Positions 37,509 to 45,821 of a stretch of DNA of 64,000 bases are shown here, in pieces. The notes under the pieces are model-generated. The model worked only from the letters and a program-made list of their open reading frames with translations. It had not been told where the DNA came from and did no database searches. Made by a program: the position numbers and the translations under genes. Every line of letters starts with the position of its first letter. Position 1 is the first letter of the stretch. This stretch comes from Trebonia sp963822615 (GTDB taxonomy: Bacteria; Actinomycetota; Actinomycetes; Streptosporangiales; Streptosporangiaceae), in contig CAWGIM010000021.1 of NCBI GenBank assembly GCA_963822615.1, forward strand, positions 806,001-870,000, written 5' to 3'.

Positions 37509-39232
37509 ATGGCGAACGGGCGCGGAGGGCTGCGCCAGCGGGCGACCGGCCAGCTGACCGGGCTGTCGTTCGTGGTCTACGCGCCGCTTGCCCGGTTCGC
37601 GGGCGCCCTGCTGCTGGCGCTGGTGCCGCTCGTACTCGGCTACCTCGGACTGCGGCAGTACCTGTCCAAGGCCGGCTGGTCCGACCTGGTGTTCTACGAC
37701 CTGCAGCTCCCCATCCTGGCCGCCGCCCCGGTCCAGGGCACCGGGCCGTTCCCGGTCGACCTCGCCGTCGCGCGGCTGCTCGCGCCGGTAGTGGCGGGCC
37801 TGGCCACCGTGGGTACCGCCCGGCTGCTGCTGGCCGAGCAGTGGCGCCGCTGGTCGGCCGCGGCGGCCCGGCAGCACGCCGTCGTCGTCGGCGACGGCCC
37901 GGTCGCGACCGGCCTGGCCAGCCGCTGCGGGCGGAGCGGCTGCCGGTGGTCCTGGTCGGACTGAGTGACACCACCCTGGCCTGGGCCCGCACCAACCGGC
38001 TGCTGGCGGTGCGCGGCGAGCCGGCCGACCCGAGCGCGCTGCGGGCCGCGGGCGTGCCGCACGCCAGGGAACTGTACGCGTGCACCGATTCTGGCGCGGT
38101 GAACGCGGCCGTCGCGCTGCGCGCCCGCGACCAGGTGCACCCCGGCCGCCGCGCCCCGCTGGCCGCGTACGCCCTGGTCCGCGACATCGAGTTGAAGGTC
38201 TCGCTGCAGGCCAGGCGCATCGGGGCGGCGGGCGACCGGCGGCTCCGGCTGGATTTCTTCGACGTCGCCGCCATCGCCGCGCGGCGCCTGCTCGATCAGT
38301 ACCCGCTCGCCGCCGGCCCGGATCGGCGGACGGCGGCCGTCATCGTCGGGTTCGGGCAGCTCGGCCGGGCGGTGCTGCTCGAGATCGCGCAGCGTCACCC
38401 GCCCGGCAGCCCCAGGGCCGAGGTCTGGCTGCGGCAGGCTGACGCGGCCGCCCTGGCCGAGGCCGCCGCCGCCTTCCCCGCGATCGAGCAGCACTGCCAG
38501 GTCAGCACGGCCGGACCAGGGCTGACCGGGCCCGGCCCGTACACCGTCTTCGTCTGCCTGGACAGCGACGACGACGTGCTACGGGAAGGCCTGGCAATGG
38601 CCCACCTGCTGGCCAGCCGGAGCGGGCAGGTTATCCTCTGCCTGCGCGAGGCGGCGCCGTTCGCCGGGGTGGTCGCGGCCACCAGCGGACTGGTTGACGA
38701 CGTCATGGGAAGGCTGAGCGTGTTCGGCGTCCTTCAGGAGGCTTGCGTGCCAGCGAACATCCGCGACGACTTCACCGAGCGGCTCGCCCGCTCGGTGCAC
38801 GCCGCCTATTGCGCTCAAGAGGCCAGGAAGGGCAACACTCCGCAGTCGAACCCGTCGATGGTCCCCTGGGAGCAGCTCCCCGAGCACCTGCGCCAGTCCA
38901 ACATCGCCCAGGCGGCCGACATCGGCCGGAAGCTGGCCGAGATCGGCGCGGTGGTGATCCCGGCCACTGACGACGCCCCCCCGTTCGCGTACGCGGAGGG
39001 CGAGGTCGAACGGCTGGCCAAGCTCGAGCACCGGCGGTGGATGGACGAGCGGAAGGCCAAGGGCTGGAAGTACGGCCAGCCCCGGGACGACGCCGCCAAG
39101 CTTCACCCGGACATGCGGGACTGGTCGTACCTCAGCCAGGAGAGCAAGGACAAGGACCGCGACGCGGTCCGCGCCATCCCCGGGGACATCAGCGCCGCCG
39201 GATTCCAGATCCTGCGCCTGCCGCCGCCGTAG
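37509..39232 (+). CDS. membrane TrkA-N/RyR-domain protein, frame-broken
   Basis: Two membrane segments (FAGALLLALVPLVLGYLG, LLAPVVAGLATVGTARLLL) precede a Rossmann motif HAVVVGDGPVATGLASR. The frame then stops, and the natural continuation AERLPVVLVGLSDTTLAWAR is one base out of phase. Restoring one C (CGCTGCGG to CGCCTGCGG) near 37921-37926 joins the halves. A second TrkA-N-like Rossmann unit (AAVIVGFGQLGRAVLLEIA) follows. The C-terminus is a RyR domain (LAKLEHRRWMDERKAKGWKY, HPDMRDWSYLSQESKDKDRD). TrkA-N/RyR proteins are thought to sense nucleotides and gate ion flux. ATG 37509 follows AAGGA. Confidence 0.75.
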
Positions 39233-39296
39233 CCGTCAGCCCATCGCGCCCGCGCGGGCTGCCCTGGTCGAGTACGTCGCGGTCGCCCCGGGTGGC

Positions 39297-39316
39297 GGCC
39301 GGCTGGTGAGCCGGCC
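39297..39316 (+). terminator. hairpin after the RyR gene
   Basis: GGCCGGCT-GGTG-AGCCGGCC is a perfect 8-bp stem 64 bases past the stop codon. There is no T-tract, so terminator function is tentative. Confidence 0.4.
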
Positions 39317-39382
39317 GGTGTGACGCATGTCCGTATTCTCCCGGGAATACTCCGTGTGGCACACTAGTTAGCGAGAGACAAG

Positions 39383-39507
39383 CGTGCTCCGGGGTCGGTG
39401 AAACTCCGAACCGGCGGTTACAGTCCGCGACCCGACCGCCTAGCGGCCGGCTGACCCGGTGGAATTCCGGGACCGACGGTTAAAGTCCGGATGGGAGGCA
39501 GCACGCG
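39383..39507 (+). promoter_or_regulatory. FMN riboswitch (RFN element)
   Basis: The conserved RFN core is present: GGGGTCGGTGAAACTCCGAA, ACCGGCGGTTACAGTCCGCG, CCCGGTGGAATTCCGGGACC, GACGGTTAAAGTCCGGATGG and GAGG. P1 pairs GCGTGCT (39383-39389) with AGCACGC (39501-39507). FMN binding should lower expression of the rib operon. Between it and ribE (39508-39616) lie hairpins GGCCAGC-GAC-GCTGGCC (39512-39528) and CGGCACCG-CAC-CGGTGCCG (39537-39555), the likely expression platform. No T-tract is seen, which favours translational control. Confidence 0.97.
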
Positions 39508-39616
39508 CGCGGCCAGCGACGCTGGCCGTGGCCGTCGGCACCGCACCGGTGCCGCCGGGCACGGCGAGGGTGGCAGGTACCCGCGTTCCCCCGGAGCCGG
39601 ACCGGAGGAGGCGCGG

Positions 39617-40267
39617 ATGTTCACCGGCATCGTTGAGGACCTTGGTGAGGTCCAGACGGTCGAGCACCTAGGCGATTTCGCCCGTATTCACGTGCTCAGC
39701 GAGGTAGTGGCGGCGGACTCCCGCCCCGGTGACTCCATCTGCGTGAACGGGGTCTGCCTGACGGTGACTGCCCTGCTCGGCGCGCCGCCGCCCGGCGGCG
39801 GACCCGGCGCGCCGCCGCCCGGGCCGCCCGGGCCGCCGGCCGGGTTCAGCGCCGACGTGATGGGGGAGACCCTCGCCCGGTCCAGCCTGCGGGAGATCGC
39901 GCCCGGCAGCCGCGTCAACCTGGAGCGCTCGGTCCGGCTGGCCGACCGGCTCGGCGGCCATCTCGTGCAGGGGCATGTCGACGGCTTCGCCGCCGTTCTC
40001 GCCCGCAGCCCCCAGGAGCACTGGGAGGTGGTCAGGATCGCCCTTCCGGCCGACCTCGCGCGCTACGTCGTGCACAAGGGTTCAGTCGCCGTCGACGGGG
40101 TCAGCCTCACCGTCTCGGCCATCACCGGCGACTGGCTCGAGGTCAGCCTCATCCCCGAGACGCTGAAGCGGACCACGCTCGGCCTCAAGCAGCCCGGTGA
40201 GCACGTGAACCTCGAGGTGGACGTGATCGCTAAGTACGTGGAGAAGCTGACCGGAGGCACCAGGTGA
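39617..40267 (+). CDS. ribE: riboflavin synthase alpha subunit
   Basis: It dismutates two molecules of 6,7-dimethyl-8-ribityllumazine to riboflavin. Two lumazine-binding repeats are clear: MFTGIVEDLGEVQ with SICVNGVCLTV, and GGHLVQGHVDGFA with SVAVDGVSLTV. A Pro/Gly-rich insert (GAPPPGGGPGAPPPGPPG) near 58-78 is unusual. The frame is open from 39491, but ATG 39617 after GGAGGAGG gives the standard N-terminus and 216 residues. GTGA overlap with ribBA. Confidence 0.95.
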   Translation: MFTGIVEDLGEVQTVEHLGDFARIHVLSEVVAADSRPGDSICVNGVCLTVTALLGAPPPGGGPGAPPPGPPGPPAGFSADVMGETLARSSLREIAPGSRVNLERSVRLADRLGGHLVQGHVDGFAAVLARSPQEHWEVVRIALPADLARYVVHKGSVAVDGVSLTVSAITGDWLEVSLIPETLKRTTLGLKQPGEHVNLEVDVIAKYVEKLTGGTR

Positions 40268-41556
40268 CAACCGACAACACCATCCCGATGGACGAGGTCG
40301 CCCGGGCGATCAAGGACATCGCCGACGGACGGCCGGTCGTGGTGGTGGACGACGCCGACCGGGAGAACGAGGGCGACATCGTGTTCGCCGCCTCGAAGGC
40401 CACCCCCGAGCTGCTCGCCTTCACCATCCGCTACGGCCGGGGCCTGATCTGCGTGCCGATGCTCGGCGCCGACCTGGAGCGGCTGAACGTTCCCCAGATG
40501 ACGGCCCAGAACCAGGAGCGCCACGGCACCGCCTTCACGGTCAGCGTAGACGCGCGGCTCGACATCACCACCGGCATCTCCGCGGCCGACCGGGCCAAGA
40601 CGATCCAGCTGCTCGCCAGCCCGGACAGCGCCCCGGGCGACCTAGTACGGCCCGGTCACGTGTTCCCGCTCCAGTACACCGAGGGCGGCGTGCTCCGCAG
40701 GCGCGGTCACACCGAGGCCGCGGTCGACCTTGCCGTCCTGGCCGGGCTGCCGCCGGCCGGCGTGGTGTGCGAGGTCATCGGCGACGACGGGACGATGCTG
40801 CGCCTGCCCGCGCTGCGGGACTTCGCCGACGCCCACGGCCTCGCGCTGATCTCCATCGAGCAGCTCATCGACTACCGCCGCCGGACCGAGCGGCTGATCA
40901 CCCGGGTAGCCGAGACGGTGATACCGAACGCCTACGGCGCCTGGCGGGCCTACGGCTACCGCTCCGACATCGACGGCACCGAGCAGCTTGCCCTCGTGCT
41001 GGGCGAGATCGACTCCCGCGACGACCCCGACGCGGGCGAGGACGTGCTCACCCGGGTCCACTCCGAGTGCCTGACCGGGGACGTCTTCGGCTCGCAGCGC
41101 TGCGACTGCGGCACCCAGCTTGACGCGGCGATGGCCAAGATCGCTGAGGCCGGCCGCGGCGTGGTGCTCTACCTGCGCGGTCACGAGGGACGCGGCATCG
41201 GCTTGCTGTCCAAGCTGCAGGCCTACGCGCTGCAGGACGCGGGCGAGGACACCGTGGACGCCAACCTCAGCCTCGGCCTGCCGGTCGACGCCCGCGAGTA
41301 CTCGGTCGCCGCCCAGCTGCTCGACGACCTGGGGGTCAGGTCAGTGCGGCTGCTGACCAACAACCCGGCCAAGGTCGACGCCCTGGCCGCGCACGGCTTC
41401 GGGGTGACCAGGATCCCGCTGCCGCCGCTGGCCACGCCGCACAACCTGCGCTACCTCGCCACCAAGCGCGACCGCCTCGGCCACCAGCTCGAAGAGCTCG
41501 GGCCGGACGCCGGCCCCGCCGTCCCGGACCGCCTCGCGCAGGTCGACGCGTCATGA
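40264..41556 (+). CDS. ribBA: bifunctional DHBP synthase / GTP cyclohydrolase II
   Basis: The N-terminal half makes 3,4-dihydroxy-2-butanone 4-phosphate (DDADRENEGDIVFAA, HVFPLQYTEGGVLRRRGHTE). The C-terminal half opens GTP to start riboflavin synthesis (HSECLTGDVFGSQRCDCG with the zinc cysteines, and YLRGHEGRGIGL). At 430 residues it is full length for both. It overlaps ribE by GTGA. Confidence 0.97.
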   Translation: MTTDNTIPMDEVARAIKDIADGRPVVVVDDADRENEGDIVFAASKATPELLAFTIRYGRGLICVPMLGADLERLNVPQMTAQNQERHGTAFTVSVDARLDITTGISAADRAKTIQLLASPDSAPGDLVRPGHVFPLQYTEGGVLRRRGHTEAAVDLAVLAGLPPAGVVCEVIGDDGTMLRLPALRDFADAHGLALISIEQLIDYRRRTERLITRVAETVIPNAYGAWRAYGYRSDIDGTEQLALVLGEIDSRDDPDAGEDVLTRVHSECLTGDVFGSQRCDCGTQLDAAMAKIAEAGRGVVLYLRGHEGRGIGLLSKLQAYALQDAGEDTVDANLSLGLPVDAREYSVAAQLLDDLGVRSVRLLTNNPAKVDALAAHGFGVTRIPLPPLATPHNLRYLATKRDRLGHQLEELGPDAGPAVPDRLAQVDAS

Positions 41557-41624
41557 GCGAGCGCGCGAGCGAGTCGCGGCAGGGCAGCGAGTCGGCAGGC
41601 AGCGAATCGGCAGGCACAGCGTGA
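41553..41624 (+). CDS. 23-codon coupler ORF between ribBA and ribH
   Basis: An ATG overlaps the ribBA stop (ATGA). The frame reads 23 residues beginning MSERASESRQGSESAGSESA and ends in TGA overlapping the ribH GTG (GTGA). It contains a 15-base repeat (GCGAGTCGGCAGGCA, then GCGAATCGGCAGGCA). It may only keep ribosomes moving from ribBA into ribH, or be a chance frame. Confidence 0.4.
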   Translation: MSERASESRQGSESAGSESAGTA

Positions 41625-42127
41625 GCGGCCAGGGACGTCCCGAGCTGGCGACGGTGGAAGCGGAGGGCCTGGCGCTCGCCGTCGTCGCCACCCGGTGGCA
41701 CGCGGAGATCACCGACTCGCTGCTCGACCGGGCGGTCGCCGCGGCCAAGGCCTGCGGGGTAACCGACCTGGCGGTGGTCCGGGTGGCGGGCGCGGCCGAG
41801 CTCCCGGTGGTGGCGCAGGAACTGGCCCGCCGGTACGACGCGGTGGCCTGCCTGGGCGCGGTCATCCAGGGCGGTACCCCGCACTTCGAGTACGTCTGCG
41901 ACTCGGTGACGGCCGGCCTGACCCGGGTGGCGCTCGATCGCGGCACCCCGGTCGGCAACGGCGTGCTAACGTGTAACACCGTGGAGCAAGCCCGCGACCG
42001 CTGCGGGCTACCGGACAGCAGCGAGGACAAGGGATGGGAGGCAGTGGTGGCCGCACTTGACACCGCCCTGCTGCTCCGTGCCATCCGCTGCGGGGACCTC
42101 CCGAAGGGCGACAGCGCGCGACATTAG
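41621..42127 (+). CDS. ribH: 6,7-dimethyl-8-ribityllumazine synthase
   Basis: It condenses the RibA-derived pyrimidine with dihydroxybutanone phosphate to lumazine, the RibE substrate. Family motifs are VVATRWHAEITDSLLDRAV, VRVAGAAELPVVAQELA and CLGAVIQGGTPHFEYVCDSV with the catalytic His, then NTVEQARDRCG. It starts with GTG at 41621 and has 168 residues. The riboflavin deaminase-reductase gene ribD is not in this cluster. Confidence 0.94.
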   Translation: MSGQGRPELATVEAEGLALAVVATRWHAEITDSLLDRAVAAAKACGVTDLAVVRVAGAAELPVVAQELARRYDAVACLGAVIQGGTPHFEYVCDSVTAGLTRVALDRGTPVGNGVLTCNTVEQARDRCGLPDSSEDKGWEAVVAALDTALLLRAIRCGDLPKGDSARH

Positions 42128-42163
42128 CGGCGCCGCGCTTACCCCGTGTTCTTACCGCCACCG

Positions 42164-42191
42164 CGCTAGCCGTCGACCGTGTCGGCTAGCG
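42164..42191 (+). terminator. hairpin between ribH and hisG
   Basis: CGCTAGCCG and CGGCTAGCG pair perfectly around a 10-base loop, 37 bases after ribH. No T-tract follows. The rest of the 179-base gap has no gene; hisE, often located here in actinobacteria, is absent. Confidence 0.45.
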
Positions 42192-42306
42192 ACAGTGCAG
42201 ACCTGCGATCGTGTGCGACGCGCGCCCGTTACCGCTGGCCGGGGTTTCGCGGCGCTTCGTCATGTCAGGAACCACGCATCCGTTCGGGCTAAAAAAGGAC
42301 TTCCCC

Positions 42307-43182
42307 ATGCTCTCACTCGTTCTGCCGAAGGGTTCCCTGGAAAAGGCCACCCTCGACCTCTTCGACGCCGCCGACCTGACCGTGCGGCGGGCGTCTGACC
42401 GCGACTACCACGCCACCATTGACGACCCGCGGATCGACCGGGTCCGTTTCCTGCGCCCCCAGGAGATCCCCTCCTACCTGGAGCGGGGCCTGTTCGACAT
42501 CGGCATCACCGGACGCGACTGGATCACCGAGACCCAGGCCGACATCATCTCGCTGGGCGAGCTGCAGTACTCCAAGCAGACGTCCAACCCGGTGCGGGTG
42601 GTGCTCGCGGTGCCGGACAACTCGCCCTGGCAGTCGGCGTCCGACCTGCCCGAGGGGATCAGGATCTCCACCGAGTTCCCGTCGCTGACCGAGCGCTTCC
42701 TCACCGCGCGCGGGGTCAAGGCGATGATCATCCCGTCTTACGGCGCGACCGAGGCGAAGGTGCCGGATATCGTCGACGCGATCGTCGACCTCACCGAGAC
42801 CGGCTCTTCGCTCCGTAAGAACGGGCTGCGCATCCTGGAGACGCTGCTGACCAGCTACACCGAGCTGGTCGCGTGCGGCACCGCGTTCGCCGATCCGGAC
42901 AAGCGGGCCGCCATGGAGGACATCGCGCTGCTGCTGCGCGGCGCCATCCAGGCCCGCGGCCAGGTGCTGCTCAAGCTCAACGTGCCCAGCGACAAGCTCG
43001 CGGCGGTGACCGCGATGCTGCCGGCGATGTCCTCCCCGACGGTGACCGCGCTCGCCAACACGGCCATGAACGCCGTCGAGACGGTGGTGCCCAAGCGCGG
43101 CGTCAACACGCTGATCCCGGCGCTGAAGGCGGCGGGCGCGCACGACATCCTGGAAATCCCGATTTCCAAGATCGTCGAGTGA
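42307..43182 (+). CDS. hisG: ATP phosphoribosyltransferase (long form)
   Basis: It condenses ATP with PRPP, the first and feedback-controlled step of histidine synthesis. LSLVLPKGSLEKATLDLFD and RFLRPQEIPSYLERGLFDIG are typical; the PRPP loop is in PDIVDAIVDLTETGSSLRKN. The C-terminal ACT-like regulatory domain (ALLLRGAIQARGQVLLKLNV, VVPKRGVNTLIPALKAAGAH) identifies the long HisG that needs no HisZ. ATG 42307 follows AAAAAAGGA; 291 residues. Confidence 0.96.
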   Translation: MLSLVLPKGSLEKATLDLFDAADLTVRRASDRDYHATIDDPRIDRVRFLRPQEIPSYLERGLFDIGITGRDWITETQADIISLGELQYSKQTSNPVRVVLAVPDNSPWQSASDLPEGIRISTEFPSLTERFLTARGVKAMIIPSYGATEAKVPDIVDAIVDLTETGSSLRKNGLRILETLLTSYTELVACGTAFADPDKRAAMEDIALLLRGAIQARGQVLLKLNVPSDKLAAVTAMLPAMSSPTVTALANTAMNAVETVVPKRGVNTLIPALKAAGAHDILEIPISKIVE

Positions 43183-43202
43183 GGGCGGGGTAGAACCAGT
43201 CG

Positions 43203-43682
43203 GTGAGGTACACCCGCGGCACGGCACGCGTCCTTCCGGTTGACCGCGAGGGACGCGTGCTGCTGCTGCTCGGCACGGCGCTGCTGCGGCGGGCCGAGCA
43301 TTTCTGGCTGTCGGTCGGCGGCGCCCTTGAACGCGGCGAGACCCTGGCCGAGGCGGCCGCGCGCGAGATGCGGGAGGAGACCGGGCTGTCGGCCGACCCG
43401 GCCGCGCTGGGAGAGCCGGTCGGCCGGTCGGTGATCAAGTTCACCTCGTTCGGCGTGCTGCCGGTAGTCCAGCACCAGACGTACTTCGCGGTCGCCGCCG
43501 CCTCCGGCGCGGCGGTGAGCCTCGACCACCTGGGCGCGATAGAACGGCTGACCATCGTCGGCCACGCCTGGCTGACCGCCGATGAGCTGGCGGGCCGGGC
43601 GGAGCGGGTCAGCGACCCGGAGCTGCCGCGGCTGATGCGAGCCGCGGTGAGCGCGGCATACCCGCTGAGCGGCGACGGTTAA
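43203..43682 (+). CDS. Nudix hydrolase
   Basis: The complete Nudix box GGALERGETLAEAAAREMRE followed by ETGL (about 40-62) binds the metal and cleaves a nucleoside-diphosphate-linked substrate. The N-terminus TARVLPVDREGRVLLLLGTA is the standard first strand. The substrate cannot be told from sequence. GTG at 43203, 20 bases after hisG. Its stop overlaps a 10-base palindrome TAAGTACTTA (43680-43689). Confidence 0.93.
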   Translation: MRYTRGTARVLPVDREGRVLLLLGTALLRRAEHFWLSVGGALERGETLAEAAAREMREETGLSADPAALGEPVGRSVIKFTSFGVLPVVQHQTYFAVAAASGAAVSLDHLGAIERLTIVGHAWLTADELAGRAERVSDPELPRLMRAAVSAAYPLSGDG

Positions 43683-43760
43683 GTACTTACTAAAGGTCCC
43701 GTGGCCCGTCAGGGGCCCGCTCGGTAACGTGGTGGGACAAGCCGGACATCGAGGTGGGCT

Positions 43761-44882
43761 GTGCGCGACATCCTGGACACGATCGCCAAGTGGTGGGCCG
43801 AGGACGAGACCTTCGGGCTGGCCACGGTGGTGAGCACCTTCCGCAGCGCGCCGCGTGACCCCGGGGCGGCGCTGGCGGTCGATGACGCAGGCGAGGTCAT
43901 CGGCTCGGTCTCCGGCGGCTGTGTCGAAGGTGCCGTCTACGAGCTGGCGGGCGAGGTCACCGGCAGCGGGCAGCCGGTGCTGCGGCGCTACGGCTTCAGC
44001 GACGACGACGCGTTCGCGGTCGGCCTGACCTGCGGCGGGATCCTCGACATCTTCGTCGAGCCGGTCAGCAAGTCGACGTTCCCCGAGCTTGGCGACATTT
44101 ACCAGGCGGTCGGCCGGGGTGAGCCGGTGGCGGTGGCCACGGTGATCTCCGGGCCCGGGCGGGTGGGCGCGCGCCGGGTGATCTGGGGGGATCCCGCGCG
44201 GGAGGCATCCGGCAGCCTCGGCTCGGGGCAGCGGCTCGACGCGGCCGCCGACGACGACGTGCGGGGCATGCTCGCCCAGGGGCTGACCGGCATCCGCCGG
44301 TACGGTGAGCACGGCGAGCGGCTGGGCGGCGAGCTGGCGGTGTTCGTGAACTCGTTCGCCCCGCCGCCGCGGATGTTCGTGTTCGGCGCGATCGACTTCG
44401 CCGCCGCGGTGGCCCGGGTCGGCAAGTTCCTCGGCTACCACGTGACCGTGTGCGACGCGCGGCCGGTGTTCGCCACCAAGTCCCGTTTCCCCGACGCCGA
44501 CCAGGTGGTGGTCGACTGGCCGCACCGGTTCCTGGCCGGAGTAGAGGTGGACGCGCGCACGGTGATCTGCGTGCTCACCCACGACCCCAAGTTCGACGTG
44601 CCCGTGCTCGAGGTGGCACTGCGCACCCCGGCCGGCTACGTCGGCGCCATGGGATCGCGCCGCACCCACACCGACCGGCTGGAGCGGCTGCGCGAGATCG
44701 GCCTGACCGAGGGCGAGCTCGCCCGGCTGCGCTCTCCGATCGGGCTCGACCTGGGTGCCCGTACCCCGGAGGAGACCGCGGTGTCCATCGCCGCCGAGCT
44801 GATCCAGCTCCGCTGGGGCGGCACCGGGCAGGCGCTGACCGACACCGCGGGCCGCATCCACGGCGACGAGCAAGTCACCTGA
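43761..44882 (+). CDS. XdhC/CoxI-family molybdenum hydroxylase maturation protein
   Basis: XdhC-like proteins bind molybdenum cofactor, promote its sulfuration and deliver it to xanthine or CO dehydrogenase. The N-terminal domain has FGLATVVSTFRSAPRDPGAA and GSVSGGCVEGAVYELAGEV; the C-terminal Rossmann domain has GYHVTVCDARPVFATKSRFP and GYVGAMGSRRTHTDRLERL. GTG at 43761, 373 residues. No molybdenum hydroxylase gene is in the window. A MocA-like gene lies 0.9 kb further on the same strand beyond a toxin-antitoxin pair. Confidence 0.9.
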   Translation: MRDILDTIAKWWAEDETFGLATVVSTFRSAPRDPGAALAVDDAGEVIGSVSGGCVEGAVYELAGEVTGSGQPVLRRYGFSDDDAFAVGLTCGGILDIFVEPVSKSTFPELGDIYQAVGRGEPVAVATVISGPGRVGARRVIWGDPAREASGSLGSGQRLDAAADDDVRGMLAQGLTGIRRYGEHGERLGGELAVFVNSFAPPPRMFVFGAIDFAAAVARVGKFLGYHVTVCDARPVFATKSRFPDADQVVVDWPHRFLAGVEVDARTVICVLTHDPKFDVPVLEVALRTPAGYVGAMGSRRTHTDRLERLREIGLTEGELARLRSPIGLDLGARTPEETAVSIAAELIQLRWGGTGQALTDTAGRIHGDEQVT

Positions 44883-44891
44883 CCGGTTGCC

Positions 44892-45245
44892 CTACTCGGT
44901 AGCCTTCGGGTGGCCAGGTCCTGCGTGATCAATCCAGACGGTAGCTGTCTCCCCGTCGACGAGGTACCAGATGCGGCCAGCGCCGGTTACCTCTAGCTGC
45001 CAGTGGTCGAGGACGCGGCCTTTCACCACGCCAGTAGCCAGCTCACCACGAAGACGGTGGTGCCGATGCGACGGCACGACCGGGCGCGGATTGAGCCGCA
45101 TGATCGTCCAGGCGGCCAGCGTGCTTCCCGGAGCCTGCCGGCACAGTTCCTCCCAGCCTTTGGCTGCCTCGCTCTCGGCGAAGCGGATATCCCAGCCGCC
45201 CGACTCCGGCGGCGGTGCGACACGGTCCCCCCGCTTTGGGCTCAC
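44892..45245 (-). CDS. predicted type II toxin (RelE-like translational repressor)
   Basis: A 117-residue basic protein whose core (WDIRFAESEAAKGWEELCRQ, PVVPSHRHHRLRGELATGVV, LEVTGAGRIWYLVDGETATV) resembles actinobacterial proteins annotated as toxins of the RelE/ParE fold, which cleave mRNA on ribosomes. The assignment rests on remembered family resemblance and on the gene pair. It begins with ATG overlapping the upstream antitoxin stop (ATGA), and ends 9 bases from the convergent xdhC. Confidence 0.65.
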   Translation of the reverse strand: MSPKRGDRVAPPPESGGWDIRFAESEAAKGWEELCRQAPGSTLAAWTIMRLNPRPVVPSHRHHRLRGELATGVVKGRVLDHWQLEVTGAGRIWYLVDGETATVWIDHAGPGHPKATE

Positions 45246-45724
45246 TCAGGAACCTCCGGCGGCGGTACCGGACCGTAATCAGTCCCGTCGTGCTCCCGGG
45301 TCAGCCGGGCGAACAACTCGGGGTCCGCGTAGATCTCCGCCGTATGCCGCCAGGAGGCCACCACAGTTTCGACTGCGGCCCCGTTGGCTAGATCGCCTGC
45401 CGCGTTAAGGGTGTCGAGCCATTCGGCGGCGAACTCCTTCCATGACTCCTCGGGCAGGTACCGTACCCAGGGGAACACAGCCGGCAGCACCCGGACCGCG
45501 AGCGCCATCACCATCGGCTCCTCCCGCACCATCTCCCGGAACAGCCGGGTGGTGTCCCGGACCAGCGCGCTGTCCGCCGCCGCCCGGTCGGCGGTGGTGA
45601 TGACCAGGTCCTCGGCGTCGCGCCGGTGCAGCACCAGGCGGCGGCTGCCGGCCAGCCGGGCCAGCGTCGCCTTGGGCTTGTTCAGCAGGTCACTGAGGTT
45701 GGCCTCAGCCGGAATAGCGGTCAT
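45242..45724 (-). CDS. predicted Phd-like antitoxin
   Basis: The N-terminus (IPAEANLSDLLNKPKATLAR, SRRLVLHRRDAEDLVITTAD) looks like a Phd/YefM-type DNA-binding domain; the C-terminal half (SWKEFAAEWLDTLNAAGDLA, ASWRHTAEIYADPELFARLT) would bind the toxin. ATG 45724 gives 160 residues; GAGGAG lies rather far upstream and a TTG at 45733 is possible. Two 18-base direct repeats immediately upstream suggest autoregulation. The pair lies against the strand of its neighbours. Confidence 0.65.
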   Translation of the reverse strand: MTAIPAEANLSDLLNKPKATLARLAGSRRLVLHRRDAEDLVITTADRAAADSALVRDTTRLFREMVREEPMVMALAVRVLPAVFPWVRYLPEESWKEFAAEWLDTLNAAGDLANGAAVETVVASWRHTAEIYADPELFARLTREHDGTDYGPVPPPEVPE

Positions 45725-45769
45725 GACTTTCAAACTAATTGATAACTCCTCGACTTTCAAGCTAGTTGA
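45725..45769 (-). promoter_or_regulatory. direct-repeat operator of the toxin-antitoxin pair
   Basis: GACTTTCAAACTAATTGA (45725-45742) and GACTTTCAAGCTAGTTGA (45752-45769) differ at 2 of 18 positions and are 27 bases apart start to start. Each contains TCAA-N5-TTGA on the minus strand. The region is AT-rich against its surroundings and abuts the antitoxin start, so it probably overlaps the promoter. Confidence 0.65.
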
Positions 45770-45821
45770 CAACTCGCCGCCGCCCGGGCCTGCCGCCACG
45801 CCGATCGGCTACCGTGGGGCC

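Noticed and set aside
45384..45821. N-terminal extension of the MocA-like protein
   Set aside because: It is the antisense of the antitoxin gene; GTG 45822 gives the expected first strand.
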